Of a DNA stretch of 64,000 nucleotides, positions 9,801 to 22,533 are shown piece by piece. Every line of letters starts with the position of its first letter. The stretch's first letter is position 1. The stretch comes from Monocercomonoides exilis (taxonomy: Eukaryota; Preaxostyla; Oxymonadida; Polymastigidae): contig LSRY02000006.1 in assembly GCA_001643675.2 (NCBI GenBank), forward strand, positions 126,501 to 190,500, written 5' to 3'. The position numbers and the translations under genes were made by a program. The notes beneath the pieces are model-generated. The model saw only the letters and a program-made list of their open reading frames with translations. It searched no databases and was not told where the DNA came from.

Positions 9801-12800
9801 TCATTGCCGTGGAGTTTGAGTTCCCTTCTTCTTTTTCTTTTTCTTTTTAACAACTGGACGTTGACCTGTTTCAGCTGGAGTTGGTGAAGAATTATTGGAA
9901 TCTAACAAAGAGTCAGATGCTTGAGACGGGTCATACTGAAATACGGAAAATTGAGAAGGGTCTTGTTTGAGGATTTGATCTGACGGTGTTTGCTGATTTG
10001 AAGGAAGAGGCAGCGGGATGTGTGGAGATGAAGCTGTTTGTGCGATGGAGAAGCGCGAAGAAGAGAGAAGAGAAGGAGGAGTGAGGTGGAACGGAAGATA
10101 CGCCACGCCGAGTGCTTCGTACGGGTCTGGCTCTGTTGGTGAAGGGGAAGCAAGAGATGATGCAGATGATGGTGGGTTGGAAGGGTTGAAGGGAGAAATG
10201 GCAGAAGAAGGAGAAAAAGAAGAAGAAGAAGGATTAACTGTGTTTGGTGCTGAAGGAGAAGGAGATGGAGAAAATGAGTGAGACAGCTGATAAGAAGAAG
10301 GGTTGGTTGAAGTGGGCTGTCTTCCGAGTGGATGTTGAGGAGAGATCTGATAAGAGCGAAGAAGACGCTGGTAGTCGGGAAGAAGATCAGGAGAAGTCAA
10401 AGAGGAAGAGCCAGAAGCAGCAGGAAAAGCAGGAGAAGAAGAGGAAGAAGAAGCTGAAGAAGAAGTTGTTGAAGGTGATGGAGTGAAGGAAGATGCATTC
10501 ATTGCAGGCAAAACAGAAGGTGTGGCAGAACTCGAAAGAGGAAGTGAAGAAGAAGGGTATGCAGCCATCCGAACAGACAAAGGTACATTTGGCTGCTGCG
10601 AAAACTGGGAAGAGAGCTTTCGACTTTCAGCATCAGCAAGAGAAGCATACTGTGGCGTGGCTGATGGAGGCCTTGCTGCTTCGTTCTTGTCGTCCAGATG
10701 ATTCGGAGAGATGGCTGAGAAATAAGGTGATTGTGTAGCAGTTCGAGATGGTGCTGTTGAGCTTGTTCTGTCGGTCGGAATGGAAGAGGTGGGAAATGAA
10801 GAAGATGGAACCGTTGCAGAGGATGGGGGCAGAGAAGAAGAAAAGCTGGTGTTTTGGAATGGAACTGATGGCGCACGTGATTCAAATGCATTTGGGCTGT
10901 TTGATGATGATGAATATGAAGAAGACAGAAGTGGCGCAGGAGAAGGAGAAGTTCTCGAAGTGTCTCTTTCTCCTTGTCGCTGCGTTTCGCCAAAGAAATA
11001 CGGCGGAAGCGCCTCTTCCAGAAACTTCCTGTCCTTCTCTGTGATTGTATTTCCTCCTTCACTCTCAAACAACCTCAGTCCGTCTTCTCTATTTCTCCTT
11101 TCTGTCTCCATCATCCTCATCGAAGACAGCGATGCCAGCAGATCCTTCGGTGTTGGCTGTGCAGAGCGTGTGGTTGTGAGCGATAGAGCAGCGTCGATGT
11201 CATCCGATGTGCGTGTCCGCGCCACCCACCGCTGCTGCAGCTGGAGACAGTATGTCCGCAGCGCCTGGGCGTGGCGGTAGAGGTCTTCGTACGCCCTCCC
11301 CAGCGCCTCCTGCTTGTGCTGCGTATGCTGCACATTCGCCTGCAGCAGCTTGTACTGGTCACTCAGTGTGCGATATACACTCTGCACATCGTCTCTCTCT
11401 TTGCGCAGATCATCCGCTGCAGACACCAGACGAGATATGAGAGACGGGAGAGAAAGCGCACGAAGAGCAGAAAGAGAGCTGTTGGCGCGTGTGCGGAGGG
11501 AGGAAATGAGCTGAGATGAAGAGGAAGAGGCAGACAAGGCTGTCTGGAGCTTCGATGGAGAGGAAGAGGACAGATGAGAGCCAGAGAATGATGTGTTGAA
11601 ATGAGAAGGAGAAGAAGGAGAATTAGAAGAAGAAAGCAGGTTTGATTGGCCCTGGTCATCTCCCTTGAGTTGAGAGAGACTGTTTAATGTGTCATTCCCT
11701 TGCAGTGTGTCTGTGATGGCTGAAAGAGAAGACACGCCCATGATTGAGGAGACACCCGACGTGACTGAACGGACGGTGTCATTCAGCTCGTTGCACAAGT
11801 CAAACAAGCCGTGCAACTCGTCCTGCGCTGCGCTGAGTGCATCTTCTGTCTCTTTCAAATGCTCTTCCATCAGCTTCAATCGCTTTTTCGGCGATTTCTG
11901 CGCCAACATCGCAGCAAATGCACTTGTTTTGCCTGATCTGCCCAAGCCAAATGACGAGTGAAGCGAAGAAGGTGAACGGTTTTCATTGGCTGAGTCTTCA
12001 CCTGATTCTCCGTTGTCTTCACCATAATCACTATCACTGCTGTTGCCATATCCATCGGCATCTCCTCTTTTGCCCGCTCTTCTTTCTGCCTTCTCCTTCA
12101 TTCTCTTCTCCTTCTCCTTCTTCACCTGCTCCTCCAGCTCCTCCCTCAGTGCACTTTGCGTGTTCGCATTCGCCTCTGCTATTTTCATCTGCGACTCCAC
12201 CGCCTGCAGCTGTGCCTTCGTGTTTCTCAGCTCTTCGCTCAGCATCTCGTTCTGCCTCTCGTTCTCCTGCTTCTCCTTCTCCATGCTCTTCACAATCGCA
12301 CTCATCCTGCTCAGTGCTCCTGCAATGTTCGCCTTCTCCTCCTCTGCCAGCATCTTCTTGTGGTTCGTCTCCTCCAACAGCGCCTGCTTTTCATCCAGTT
12401 GCGCTTCGCTCTCCTTCAACTTTTGCTCTCTCTGCTGCCCTCTCTTCTCCATCTTCTCCAGCTGGCACTTCACAATGTCCAGCTCATGTTCAGCCTCCCT
12501 CGCTGCTTTTTCAGCTGCTGCTGCCTTCGCCTTCAGATCGCCCACTTCCTTCGCTGCCTCTGCCACATCCGCTTTTCCTTCTCTTTCCTTTTCGAGCACT
12601 TTGTTTGTGAGCTCCTCTCGTTCTATCTGCATCTTCCTCGTCAGCGCACTCAGCTCTCTCTGATGCTGCTCATTCAGCTCAGTCATCATCTGCCGCGCAT
12701 CGGCTTCTCGCTTCTTCATCGTTTCTGTATATTAGAATAATAATGATAAAAAAAAAAAAAATAAATGATTAACAAATTGCATATCAAATTTCATTGGGGA

Positions 12801-15800
12801 AAAAAAAAAGATAACAAACGATTCAAATTCTTCTTGATTTCCTCCATTTCCTCGTTCTTTTCGTCCAGCGCTGTCTCTTTCTCCAACTCAACTTGGCTGA
12901 TTTTTGCCTTCCATCTCTTCTCATTCTCTCTGTTTTCTTCAGTCATCTTTCTTATTTCCTCTCTCCAATGCTGCCCGTCGCTGGACGATGCTGAAAGCGC
13001 CTCTTCTGTCTTTGCCAAGCTCTCCTTCAACGAATCTGCCTCTTCTTTCTGCTGCTCCAGCTGCTGCTGCAGTGTCGAAATGGCTTCTTTTGCTTCCTTC
13101 TCCTTCTCTCTCAGCTGATGGATCACATCCTTCAGCCTCGCCTGCTCCTTCTCCAGCGCCTTCTGCTGCTGCTCCTGCTCTTCAATCTCCGCCCTCTTCG
13201 CCTCCACTGCTTCTCCAAACTCTTTCTCTTTCTCCCCCAAAACAGACGCAAACTCCTTCTCCATCTCCGCCTTCTGCTTCTCAAGCTCCAAATCGTGGCT
13301 CTGCCTCATCCGCTCAGCTGTCTCTTCAAAATGCCTCTCCTTCGCTGCCACATCGTCCTCCCTCGCCTTCTTCACTTCTTTCACTTTCTGCTTCAGCTCT
13401 TCAATTTCTGACTGTTTTTGCTCTAAGATCTTCCTCAGCTCAGCTTCGTGTGCCTCCTCCTTCTTCCTCTCTGCCTCTTCCCATTGCTGCCGCTCCGCAC
13501 TCAGCTGCTGCTTCATCTTGTCTCTCTTCTCCTTCGCCTTCTGCAGCGCTTCTTCCATTTCTCTGCTGTGTTCTTCCTCTTTCTCCCTCAGCTCATTCGC
13601 ATGTGCCATCTTCATCTCCTCCATTTCCTTTGCCTTTCCATCCAATGCCTCTTTCCTTTCCTCCTCTGCTTCTTTCATCTTCTCCCGCCAGTTCGCCTCG
13701 CTTTCGCGCAGTTCTGTTGTCATCTTCTTCAGCTCCTCTCTCCAATGCTGCTCATCCCCCGCCGTCGCAGCAAGCGTCTTTTCTGTCCGCTCTTTTGCCT
13801 CTTTCTCGTCTGCTATTTGTTTGTGGAGTGTGTTGATCTCCTTCTCATCTGCTGCAATCTGCGCCTCTTTCTCTTTTATCTGCTCTTTGGCCTCGTTCAG
13901 CTCTTTCTCCATTCTCATCTGCTGCTCTTCTTGTTCTGCCAAATGCTGCTTAATATCTTTAATTGTTTCTTCTCTCTTTGCCATTTCTTCTTTGTGCTTC
14001 TCTTCTTCTGCTGCTGTCTTTTCAGCAAATTCTTCCTCCAAATCTGTTCTGAGTGCATCCAGCTGTTTCAGTTGCTCTTCTTTCAGTTGAGAAATCATCT
14101 TTTCTGCTTCTGCTTCTTTTTGCTTGATTGCTTCCTCTTTCTCTTCATCAACCAACTTCAGCGTCTTTTTCATTTCCTCCACATATTTCGCCTTCTCCTC
14201 TTCTGCTTTCTGAATAGCATTCCTTTTCTCTGCTTCTTTCGCATTGAGCTGCGACTGTAACTCGTTTTCAACCTGTTTCAATCGCTCTTCGCTTTCATTC
14301 TCTGCCTTCTCAAATTCTGCTTCCATCTTTTCTGTCTTCTGCGCAAACTCTTCTTCTTTCCTTTTCAGCGCTGCTTGCCACTCTGCTTTTGTTTCTGCCA
14401 TTTCCTTCTCTTTCCTCTTCAGCGCCTCCGCCTTCTCCTCCTCCAGCTTCCTCGTCTTCTCCCTCCACTCCGCCTCTCCCTCTCTCATCTCGCTCGTCAG
14501 CTTCCGAATCTCCTCTCTCCAATGCTCTCCGTCCGCCGACGACGACCTCAGCGCCTCCTCCACCCGCCCCATCGCCTCCTTCTCCTGCTGCAGCTGGCTG
14601 CTCAGCACATCCACTTGCTGAAGCGCGTCCTTCAGCTGCTCCTTCAGCTCTGCATTGCTCTTCTCGCTCTGCAGCAGCTGCTCCTTCTGCCGTTCTGCCT
14701 CCACCGCCATCTCCTGGTGCACCCGCTGGATGGTCTCGTTCTCGCTCTTCTTCTCCGCCAGCTGCTGTGCCATCTCCTTCTCTTTGCCCATCAGCCGCCC
14801 AACATAATCGCTCTCCAGCGCCGCCCGCTGCTGCGACATCTCCTTTTTGTGTGCTGCTTCGGCTGCTTCCAGCGCCTCCAGCTTCTCCTCGTCTTTGTCA
14901 CGCAGCTCCCTCACGTGTTCTCGCTCAGCCTCAGCCAGCTCTGCTTTGATCGAATCGATCTCTTTCTCCTTCTCTTCCAGCCGCCGCTTCATTTCTTCGT
15001 CTTTGGCTGCCTCCTTTTTGTAGAATTCTCTTTCCATCTTCCGCTTGGCCTCTTCAAATTGCAGTGTGGTTGCTTGATGCTCTGCTGCAAACTTCGCACT
15101 CTGCTGCTCCACTTCTCGTTGGTGCTCTTCATCCCGGATTCGCAAAAGCTCTGTGAATGTTATGAAGAATTGTGTTCAAATAATATTAATAACAAGAATA
15201 AATGGTGCATAAGATATGACATTTCGAAACAAATGCAACAAAACAATTTGGAATAGGAATGTGCTCCATAAAAATGAAAAGAAAAGAAAAATATTCATTT
15301 TTGTATTTCATTAAAAAGCAATTGGATCTCTCTTATCTGTCAAAAAAATCACTGATTTTCTCGAACGAAATACATTTTCTCTCAACAATATCACACAAAT
15401 TCTCTCATACCCGCATTCTGTTGTCTTAGTTGTTTAATATCATTTCCTTTCTCCTTCTTGATCTGCTCTTTCTCTTCCTCCAGCTGCTTCGTCTTCTGCC
15501 TCCATGTGTTATCGGTCTCTCTAATTTCTGCTGTCATCTTCTTCGTCTCCTCTCTCCAATGCTGCCCGTCTTCCAGCGCAGACGCCAGTGCCTCGTCGAT
15601 TCGCGCCTTCGCCTCTCTCTCTTGCTCCACTTGGTGCTTCAGAAGAGAAACCTCCTTTTGTGTCGTTGCCAATTGCGTCTCGCTGGTTTTCAGCTTTTCG
15701 GCTGTTCTGTCCAGCGCCTTCTGCGCTTTCTTGTGTTGTGCGTCAACATCCTCAAGCATCTGCTGCGTCTGCTGCAGCTGAAACTCTTTTTCTTCCATTT

Positions 15801-16738
15801 TGTTTTTGTGATCGTTTTCTCGTTTTGTTATTTCTTCTTCAAAAACTTGTGTTAACGCTTCTTTTTGTGTTGCTAACTCTGCTGTGTGCTTTTCTTTCAG
15901 CTGTGAAATGCTCCTTTCGAATTCTTTCTCTTTTAAATCAACTGTTGTTGCTTTTTCTTCCTTTGCTGCTTCAACAATTTGCTTCATTTCGCGAATTGTT
16001 TTTTCTTTTTCTTCTCGTTCTTTGTTGATTTCCTCTAACTTTTCGTTTTCTTTTTCTTCTATTTGCCTTAACAGAGTTTCTTCTGATTTTCTAAAAGCTT
16101 CTCTTTCTTTGTTGATTTCTTCTAATTTCTCATTTTCTTTTTCCTCTATTTGTTTTAGTAATGTTTCTTCTGATTTCTTAAATGATTCTTCTTTTTGGAT
16201 TATTTCATTTTCAAGACTTTGCTGATGTTCTTCAAGAGAAGCAATTTTTACCTCTTTTTGTTGAATGGCCTCTAAATAAAATAAAATATTCTGATTCGAA
16301 TAATAAAAATCGCAATTGATAGCAAACGTTCGTGTTGTTGCTTAAGTCTTTTCAATTCTTCTGATAATTCTTTAAGTTCATTCTCTTTTGCAATTAGTGT
16401 TTGTACAAGCTTCTCCTTTTCCATTTTCATTTTAGATGCAAATTCAGCAGACTGTAAATCGATATCAGCAAGCTGATCGAGTGTTTGTTTCAACACTTTA
16501 TCTCTCTCGCTGAGCCCACTTTTAAACGTTCCAACAAGATCTTCAAGATCACCTTCAAGTGCTTGTAGCGTCTGCTGCTCCGAGCGTCCTTTAGCTTTCT
16601 TCGACGATGATTTCTTTGACAATGATTGGGTTAATTTTGCGAGTTCTAATAAATTATAATTAATAAATAAAAAATTAATCAAAGTTTAAAACAAAATTGT
16701 CTAAATTAACCTCCAAATGGATCTTTTAGGTCTGACAT
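9801..16738 (-). CDS. Giant coiled-coil protein, 2153 residues
   Basis: Five exons on the minus strand, 16738-16711, 16645-16328, 16271-15411, 15150-12820 and 12724-9801, give exactly 2154 codons including the stop. Start MSDLKDPFG. Residues about 10-1500 are almost continuous heptad-type coiled coil, rich in Glu, Lys and Gln. They contain four copies of a GQHWREE...MT.E.RE.E..W block, about 259 residues apart, and a 28-residue tandem duplication. The last ~700 residues change to Ser/Pro/Thr-rich disordered sequence and end in an eight-Lys run and GTQTPRQ. No enzyme domain or membrane segment is seen. A cytoskeletal, golgin-like or flagellar/axostyle scaffold is possible, but that is a guess. 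The Leu/Ser-rich open frames on the opposite strand are shadows of this gene. Confidence 0.85.
12950..15570 (-). repeat. Four-copy ~776-nt (259-residue) super-repeat in the coiled-coil gene
   Basis: The block encoding HWREE with a downstream conserved Trp occurs at about 15541-15570, 14506-14538, 13728-13760 and 12950-12983. After removing the 260-bp intron (15151-15410), the spacings are about 775, 778 and 776 nt. Near-constant spacing points to tandem duplication of a ~259-residue coiled-coil unit. Confidence 0.75.
16014..16181 (-). repeat. 84-bp tandem duplication (two copies) in the coiled-coil gene
   Basis: Copies 16014-16097 and 16098-16181 each encode 28 residues of the form KSEETLL(K/R)QIEEKENEK followed by LEEINKERE. 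28 is four heptads, so register is kept. Third-position differences show the duplication is not brand new. Confidence 0.85.
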
Positions 16739-16964
16739 ATGCTATATTTTTGAAGTTCTAAAAAGAATTTCGGTTGTTTGATTTAAAAGATTTGCTTGTT
16801 TATTAAATATTACAGAAAAAAATGAAATAACTTTGAGGCTATGGGTAATCAAAAGATCCTTCTGCCCTTTTTAATTTTTTGAAAATGCGAGTTGCGAATG
16901 ATGAAGTTCTTCTATCATCTGTCTGCTCTTTAACTTTTCTTTTGGAGCAGAAAATCCTTCAAAA

Positions 16965-19900
16965 ATGCGCTTTCTCGCCTTTCAATGGCGAATTGTTGTG
17001 ATTTTGTTGTTATTCATAACAGTTTCATTTCAACAGCGTGCTGTTATTTATAACGGAAATGTGAAAATCAGTAATTTCGACCCATGCCAAGGAATAAAGC
17101 AAAAGAATTTATTTAATGCGACCAGAGCATATAAATGCTTGTCTTCGATACCATTTAACATTTCTCTTGCTAAAGATACCATTACGAGTCTAAAGGGCTG
17201 GATGGAGTCATATGCTTTTTTGGATATTCATAAAGCTCCTCCAGACGAATTTTTGAGCGTGAAAATTGATATTATTAAAGAACTTGATTCTTTGTATGGA
17301 AAGAATTTTGATAGCGATTATTCTTTTCAAATGGCCGTTTTGTCTATTTTTCGGAAACTTCATGGTGCGTTAATTTTATTTTTGCAAGCATTCATTTCTT
17401 CGATTATGATATTATGTGTATGTTTCTTTTATAGACACGCATACTCTTTATATTCCTCCAGAATGTTATCAGGTGTGCATAGTGTTTCAAATAACTTAAT
17501 GTTTTGATCTAACTTTCTACAATTCTTCAGGAATTTCAATACAATCTTCCAATTGCATTTCATACATCATTGGATCAAAACGGAAACATGCAGTTCTTTG
17601 TTTCGAAAAATTCTATTACGAATTCATATTTGAAGCTGACACATTTCTCGTTTAATCTGATCGATAAAAAGAAAATCCTTTCGATTGACGAGCAGCCTCC
17701 TTTGGAAGCGCTGATGGATTTTGCAAATAAACATTCTTTTACTTCGAAAGACCCACAAGCCAGGTTGAACAGCATGTTGACTGGCGAATATTGGTCTCTG
17801 AATGCTGCAGTATGAAAAAATAATTAAGTCTATTCATTTAACAGCAATATTTATTTTATCCAAATTATTATTATTATTATTATTATTATTTTAACATTAT
17901 TTTAACATTATTTTCTGTGTGTTACTCAGATGTATTCATTTACCGAAGAGGAAATATCGAATGGGCATCTCTTTCAGATAGAAGGTGTAGGCGATGTGAG
18001 GATTCCGTATGTGTGTGTATGTGGTGTGGACATCAACAGCAAAGACGATCTGATGCAGCTCTATTGGCCACCCGACAGCACAAATGACGATAGCGATTAC
18101 GATTACGAAAACGAAGAGAAATTGGACGATTTTCAAAGAAGCACAGCAAAATCTTCAATGAGGCCGAATGAATATGAAGCAGATGATAGTGCTAAAGTGA
18201 GGAGTGAGAGGAGAATTCGGAATATTCCCAAGGCAAGTGCTGTTTCTGTGTCTGTTCTACGGCAGAATGCGGGAGCGATGAGTGCACATTCAACGAGGCT
18301 GTGGCTGGATCACGTGAACAAAATAGCCAACAGGAGAGGACGAGTTGATGTGGTGTATTCAGAAGGAGAGGAAGAAGGTGTGAGTGAAAGAGAATGTGAT
18401 GAAAGACAGAGAAGAAGAAGAAGAAGAGAGAGAGCAGATGTTAATTGCATAGGAACAGATTCATTTGACAGAGGAAAAATGATTGGCATGTCATCACAAG
18501 GGGTTTCGCCTGTGGAGATACAAACACACAAAAATGAGGCATTTCATCACCAAAATTTCAGAGGAAATGCTGATTCCCACAAAAATGAGCAGGAACAGCA
18601 GCAGCCGTCTTTTGTGACGCTGGATGAGAAAGAAAAGAGAGAAAGCAAAGAAAACTTGTTTCATTCACATTCAAATATCAACTCCAATCCAAATGTTGTT
18701 CAGAGCTCGTCTGCTCTTCCTGCCTCGCTCGCCTTTCGACAGCCACTTCCTCTTTTTGCAGAGCCATCTGTTTCATTTGAAGCTGATCAAATCATCCATT
18801 CCTCATCAAATGATCTTTCTTCTTCTTCTTCTTCTTCATTCTATTCGCAACAATCTCCTCTTTCTCCTCTAAAAATAGAGGAAACAGACTTTTTGGATAC
18901 AAATGAACTTATTCACAACGAAGTCACTTCTTCTTCTTCTCCTTCTTCTCCTTCTTCTCCTTCTTCTTCTCCCACATCTCAAACTCAACCACACATAACA
19001 TCTATTCACATACCCATCTCTGAAGTACAAACATCACCTTCTTCTTCTTCTTCTTCGCCCAGCTCTTCCTCTTCTCCCCTCTTCAGCATCCGCAACCTCC
19101 TCTCCACCTCGCGCAATCCCGATCTCCAGATCTACCTCGTCACAGCCAACAACACAAAAATCGGCTTCTTCCGCATCAAGTCCTTCAACCCTGCTGATGA
19201 CGATGCATTTCTTCGTCTGTTTGCCGATGGGGTGAAACAAGCCTTTTCGTTTGGGATGGAGCAGATGGTGATTGATGTGCGGGGCAACATCGGAGGCTCG
19301 GTGGAGCTTGGCTACAGGCTGAACCGGCTGCTGTCGCCATCCTCTTTCCCATTCACAGGAGAATACGACATGAGGCATTGCAACGTGACCGAGGAGCTGC
19401 TGAGGCAGACAGATGATCCGTTGTCAATCACACCGACTGACTGGCACACGCAGAAGAAGTTCAAAGGAAGAAGTTGGTATCATCCAGGGAGAGCGAGGGC
19501 ATTTCCTGTGAAGAGACAGAGAAATAAACAAAATAATGACACTTCATCATCATCATCTTCTTCTTCTTCTTCTTCATTCTCATCTGATAACCACAATATC
19601 AACAACCCCTCCTCCTTCACACATCAATACTCCTCTCTCTACACCTTCTCCCTCTCCTCCATCAACACCCAGCCTCCCCTCCTCCCCCGCCTCCTCCCTT
19701 CTTCCCAGCTGCTCATCCTCACCGACGCCCTCTGCGGCTCCACCTGCGCTGTCTTCGTGCTCGATGCTCTTCAGCGCCGCACCGCCAGAGTTATCGGAGC
19801 AGGCGGTGTGTGGAAGAATGGCAAACCTGATCCTTCTCTTCCTCCTCTCCCACCTGGCTCCTATCCCGGGGGCAATGTGATGCAGGCAGACACGCTCGCT

Positions 19901-20482
19901 GCTGTGTGGGGCGATGTTGTCGCCTTCCCGCCGCTCCCTCCATCCTCTGCGTATTTGTCCTTCACGTGGCAGGAGGCATACCCAATCGCTGTTTCTGTGA
20001 GGGAGAGGCAGCCGAATGTGCCGTTGGAGTTCATCCGCTTTGCAGTAGACGGGGCTGTCCCGCTGTGGGCGACGGAGGAAGACAGAGACACAACAGCAGA
20101 CGTGCTGGCAGTTGTGCAGAGCGTGCTGCCCTTTTTTGAGGGCTGCTATGAGGGCGAGGTGCAGCTGGCAGAAGAAGGAAAGTGTTTGACATCACACAGA
20201 CACACAAGAATGGGGCATCCATGCAGAGTAAGTAGCTCTAACAATAACAATAACAATAACAGCAGCAGCAGCAAAAGAGGAGAGTGGGACTTTTCTGTGT
20301 GTGTTGTTGCGGGGTGTGATGATGGGTATTACTTGAACGAAGGGCAGATGTGCTCAAAATTGCCTCCTCAGTCAAATGTTGGCATGAGAAATAAGAGGAT
20401 TTCAGCGAAAGGAAGAAAGGACCTTGCACTTTCTGGGATTGCATTGGTTTTGCTAATTCCTCTTTTTGTTTTAGCATTGTGA
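16965..20482 (+). CDS. Secreted peptidase S41 (C-terminal processing protease/CPAF-like) family protein
   Basis: Four exons, 16965-17364, 17435-17472, 17531-17809 and 17930-20482, give 1089 residues. An N-terminal signal sequence (VVILLLFITVSF) is followed by the S41 N-terminal block with LHDTHTLYIPPECY at about residue 132. The catalytic core is split by a ~330-residue Ser/acidic insertion. It resumes with FRIKSFNPADDDAFLRLF, the VIDVRGNIGG strand-turn (about residue 687), and LTDALCGSTCAVFVLDAL (about residue 840), whose Ser is the expected nucleophile, then the GAGG and PGGNVMQ loops. A second poly-Ser insertion lies at 19540-19575. The protein ends in a hydrophobic stretch with no cytoplasmic tail, which could be a GPI-attachment signal. 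The family is clear from motifs; substrate and activity are unknown. Confidence 0.82.
17867..17892 (+). repeat. (TTA)n microsatellite inside an intron
   Basis: A run of TTA units lies in intron 3 of the S41 gene. A similar run lies just past the gene's stop at about 20500-20518. Confidence 0.85.
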
Positions 20483-20771
20483 AATATTCATTTATTCTTT
20501 TATTATTATTATTATTATTTCAACATCAAGTGCATCATTTCATCAATTGTGTATTTTCAATCTTTCTTTGATACAGTGAATTGTTGTTAAAGAGAACTTA
20601 TAAATAAATATTAAGTATTTTTTGTATTACAGCGGTGGTTGTGAGCGTGTTAAAGTGAACCAAACAAATAACAGGGTGTTTTATTGGAAGAATGACATGA
20701 ATTTTTGGATTATCGAATAATATTTTAAATTGATCACTCAATATTGTGAATTATACGTGAGATCAAAGAAA

Positions 20772-21503
20772 ATGCAGTCGAAGAAAGGTGTTTCTCCATC
20801 ACAAACTAATAAAATGAGCGATAAAGCCGTCCTTCGTAAGATGTCTGAACACAACGTTTATGAAAAAGTGAAAAGGAAGGATTTGATTTATCTTTCTGTT
20901 ATTGCGTTTTTCGTCCAGTTGATTGCTTTGTGTTTGAAAATACTTGTTTTTTTTAAAGAAGTTAACATTGATTTCTTTATCGTTTTTGTATTATTTAATA
21001 ACGATATATTTTAATTTGCAATTCTCTTTCTTTATTTTTAACATGATTTGCTTTTCTCATCAAATTGCATTTCAATTGATTTTTCAGATTATTTCCACTT
21101 TGTAATGGAAATTTACATTAAAGACTATTACATTTTCATTCCTTCTATTCTTATTGGTGGAGCGGCCCTTTTGACCTATGACTATCGAATTGCAGCAAGA
21201 AAATACATGAGAAGAAACAGAGTCAGCGCCAAGATCCTAACAGGAGCAGAACAAAAGCGTGAAGGAATTCGCTATGCTATTATGATTTGCAATGCGTATT
21301 ATCTGGGGCTTTTCGTTTTATTCCAATATCTAATTTCATTTAACACTCTGCACACGTATGTTTTATTTCATGTTTTTAACTATATTCCTGAATATTCTTA
21401 TTTGTTTATTAATTTATATTTGTTTCATTAACATAATAACAGAAAACTGTTTACCATTGTCGGACTTAGCGGATTTGTTACATCCATCCTTATTACTCTT
21501 TAA
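20772..21503 (+). CDS. Translocon-associated protein gamma subunit-like (TRAP-gamma/SSR3)
   Basis: Three exons, 20772-20931, 21088-21355 and 21443-21503, join to 162 residues. There is a basic N-terminus, then two hydrophobic segments (LIYLSVIAFFVQLIALYYF and IFIPSILIGGAALLTY), a basic middle (RIAARKYMRRNRV), then two more (AIMICNAYYLGLFVLFQYLI and TIVGLSGFVTSILITL). Four membrane helices, the YNN/CNAYYLGLF-type motif and the short C-terminal helix resemble SSR3, an ER membrane protein beside the Sec61 channel. The match is from memory of the family and the N-terminal half is weak, so another small four-helix ER protein is possible. Exon closure and length (human is 185 residues) fit. Confidence 0.55.
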
Positions 21504-21829
21504 TTGTCATTTTACCTTTCACTAAATTTCGCATTTCGAATACTATTTGAAGATTTAATAATTGAGTGAATCGAGTTATAAATATGCGTTTTGGAAAAAT
21601 ATTCTTTCAGATATTTTTCAAAACTAAAAAAAATAAGAAAAAATTTTTAAGATATTTTTTTCAAAATAAAAAAGAAAAGAAAAGAAAGAAGAAAGAAAAT
21701 TGATTTGAAAATAATAAAAAGATGATTGTGAATAGAATCGTTGAGAAGAAATAATTAATTTATTTGTTGTAACCATTGATTGTATTTTTAGCACCCTTAC
21801 TTAAAGAATTTGATAATTCTCCGATCAAA
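21504..21829 (+). other. A-rich spacer
   Basis: Intergenic sequence with two imperfect copies of a TTTTCAAAAnnAAAAAA-type stretch around 21615 and 21658 and a GAAA-rich run. No gene is seen. Confidence 0.5.
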
Positions 21830-22533
21830 ATGGCTGCACCTGCTTTCCCAAACCCCGATGAATTGCGCGAGCGCTTAGTTAAAACTATCAATGATGAATC
21901 AATTTGGAAGAAGGAAAAAGATGATAAGGGAATCGAAATTTTTGTAGGAAAAGGTGTTTTTAAAGTAATTGCATTATATTTAAAACATAATTTTTATAAT
22001 ATTTAAGATGATTCAAAATTTAAAATGTTTCGTGGAATCGGATACATTGATGAGCCTATTGCAACATGTTTGTTGTTTTCTTTTGTGATCTTATTGACTT
22101 CTTTCTAGTAATTCCAATTGTGACTGATAGAGAAAAAAGAAAGGAATGGAATGAAGCATTTATTGGCAGTGATGTTATCGAACAAATTACACCCGAGTCT
22201 AAACTGATCCACCCTATGTTTAGAGCGGGTGCAGCGAAAAATAGAGACTTTTGTTGCTTTGCATCTGAACGTTCAACAGAAACTGAATTCATTGAAGCCC
22301 AAACATCTGTTGAAGATCCTCGTGTTCCTCCACATAAAGATTTTCAGCGTGCTACAGTCCTTCTTTCAGGAATGCACATGACTTCTGTGTCTCCAACAAG
22401 AACGAGAGTTTTGTACATGGCCCAGATTGATCTTGGTGGGTGGGTGCCAGCAATGATTGGAAATATGATAAATATGAAGCAACCACTTTGCATTGCAAAG
22501 ATTCGCGATTATGCAGAAAAACAAAAGAAGTAA
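21830..22533 (+). CDS. START-domain lipid-transfer protein
   Basis: Three exons, 21830-21953, 22008-22067 and 22109-22533, join to 202 residues starting MAAPAFPNPDELRERL. The whole protein is one START-type domain: an N-terminal helix with SIWKKEKDDKGIEIF, then KFKMFRGIGYIDEP, the TDREKRKEWNEAF block that typifies START after strand 3, DFCCFASERSTE, the TRTRVLYMAQIDLGGWVPA strand (DPGGW-like) and a long amphipathic C-terminal helix. START domains bind phospholipids, sterols or ceramide in a hydrophobic tunnel. No targeting sequence or extra domain is present, so it is probably cytosolic. Its ligand cannot be read from sequence. The second junction (donor at 22068, acceptor TAG ending 22108) was chosen by phase. 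Confidence 0.8.

Noticed and set aside
9902-15987. Many Leu/Ser/His-rich open frames opposite the coiled-coil gene
   Set aside because: They are antisense shadows of Glu/Lys codons (GAG/AAG read as CTC/CTT), lack starts in context, and have no domains.
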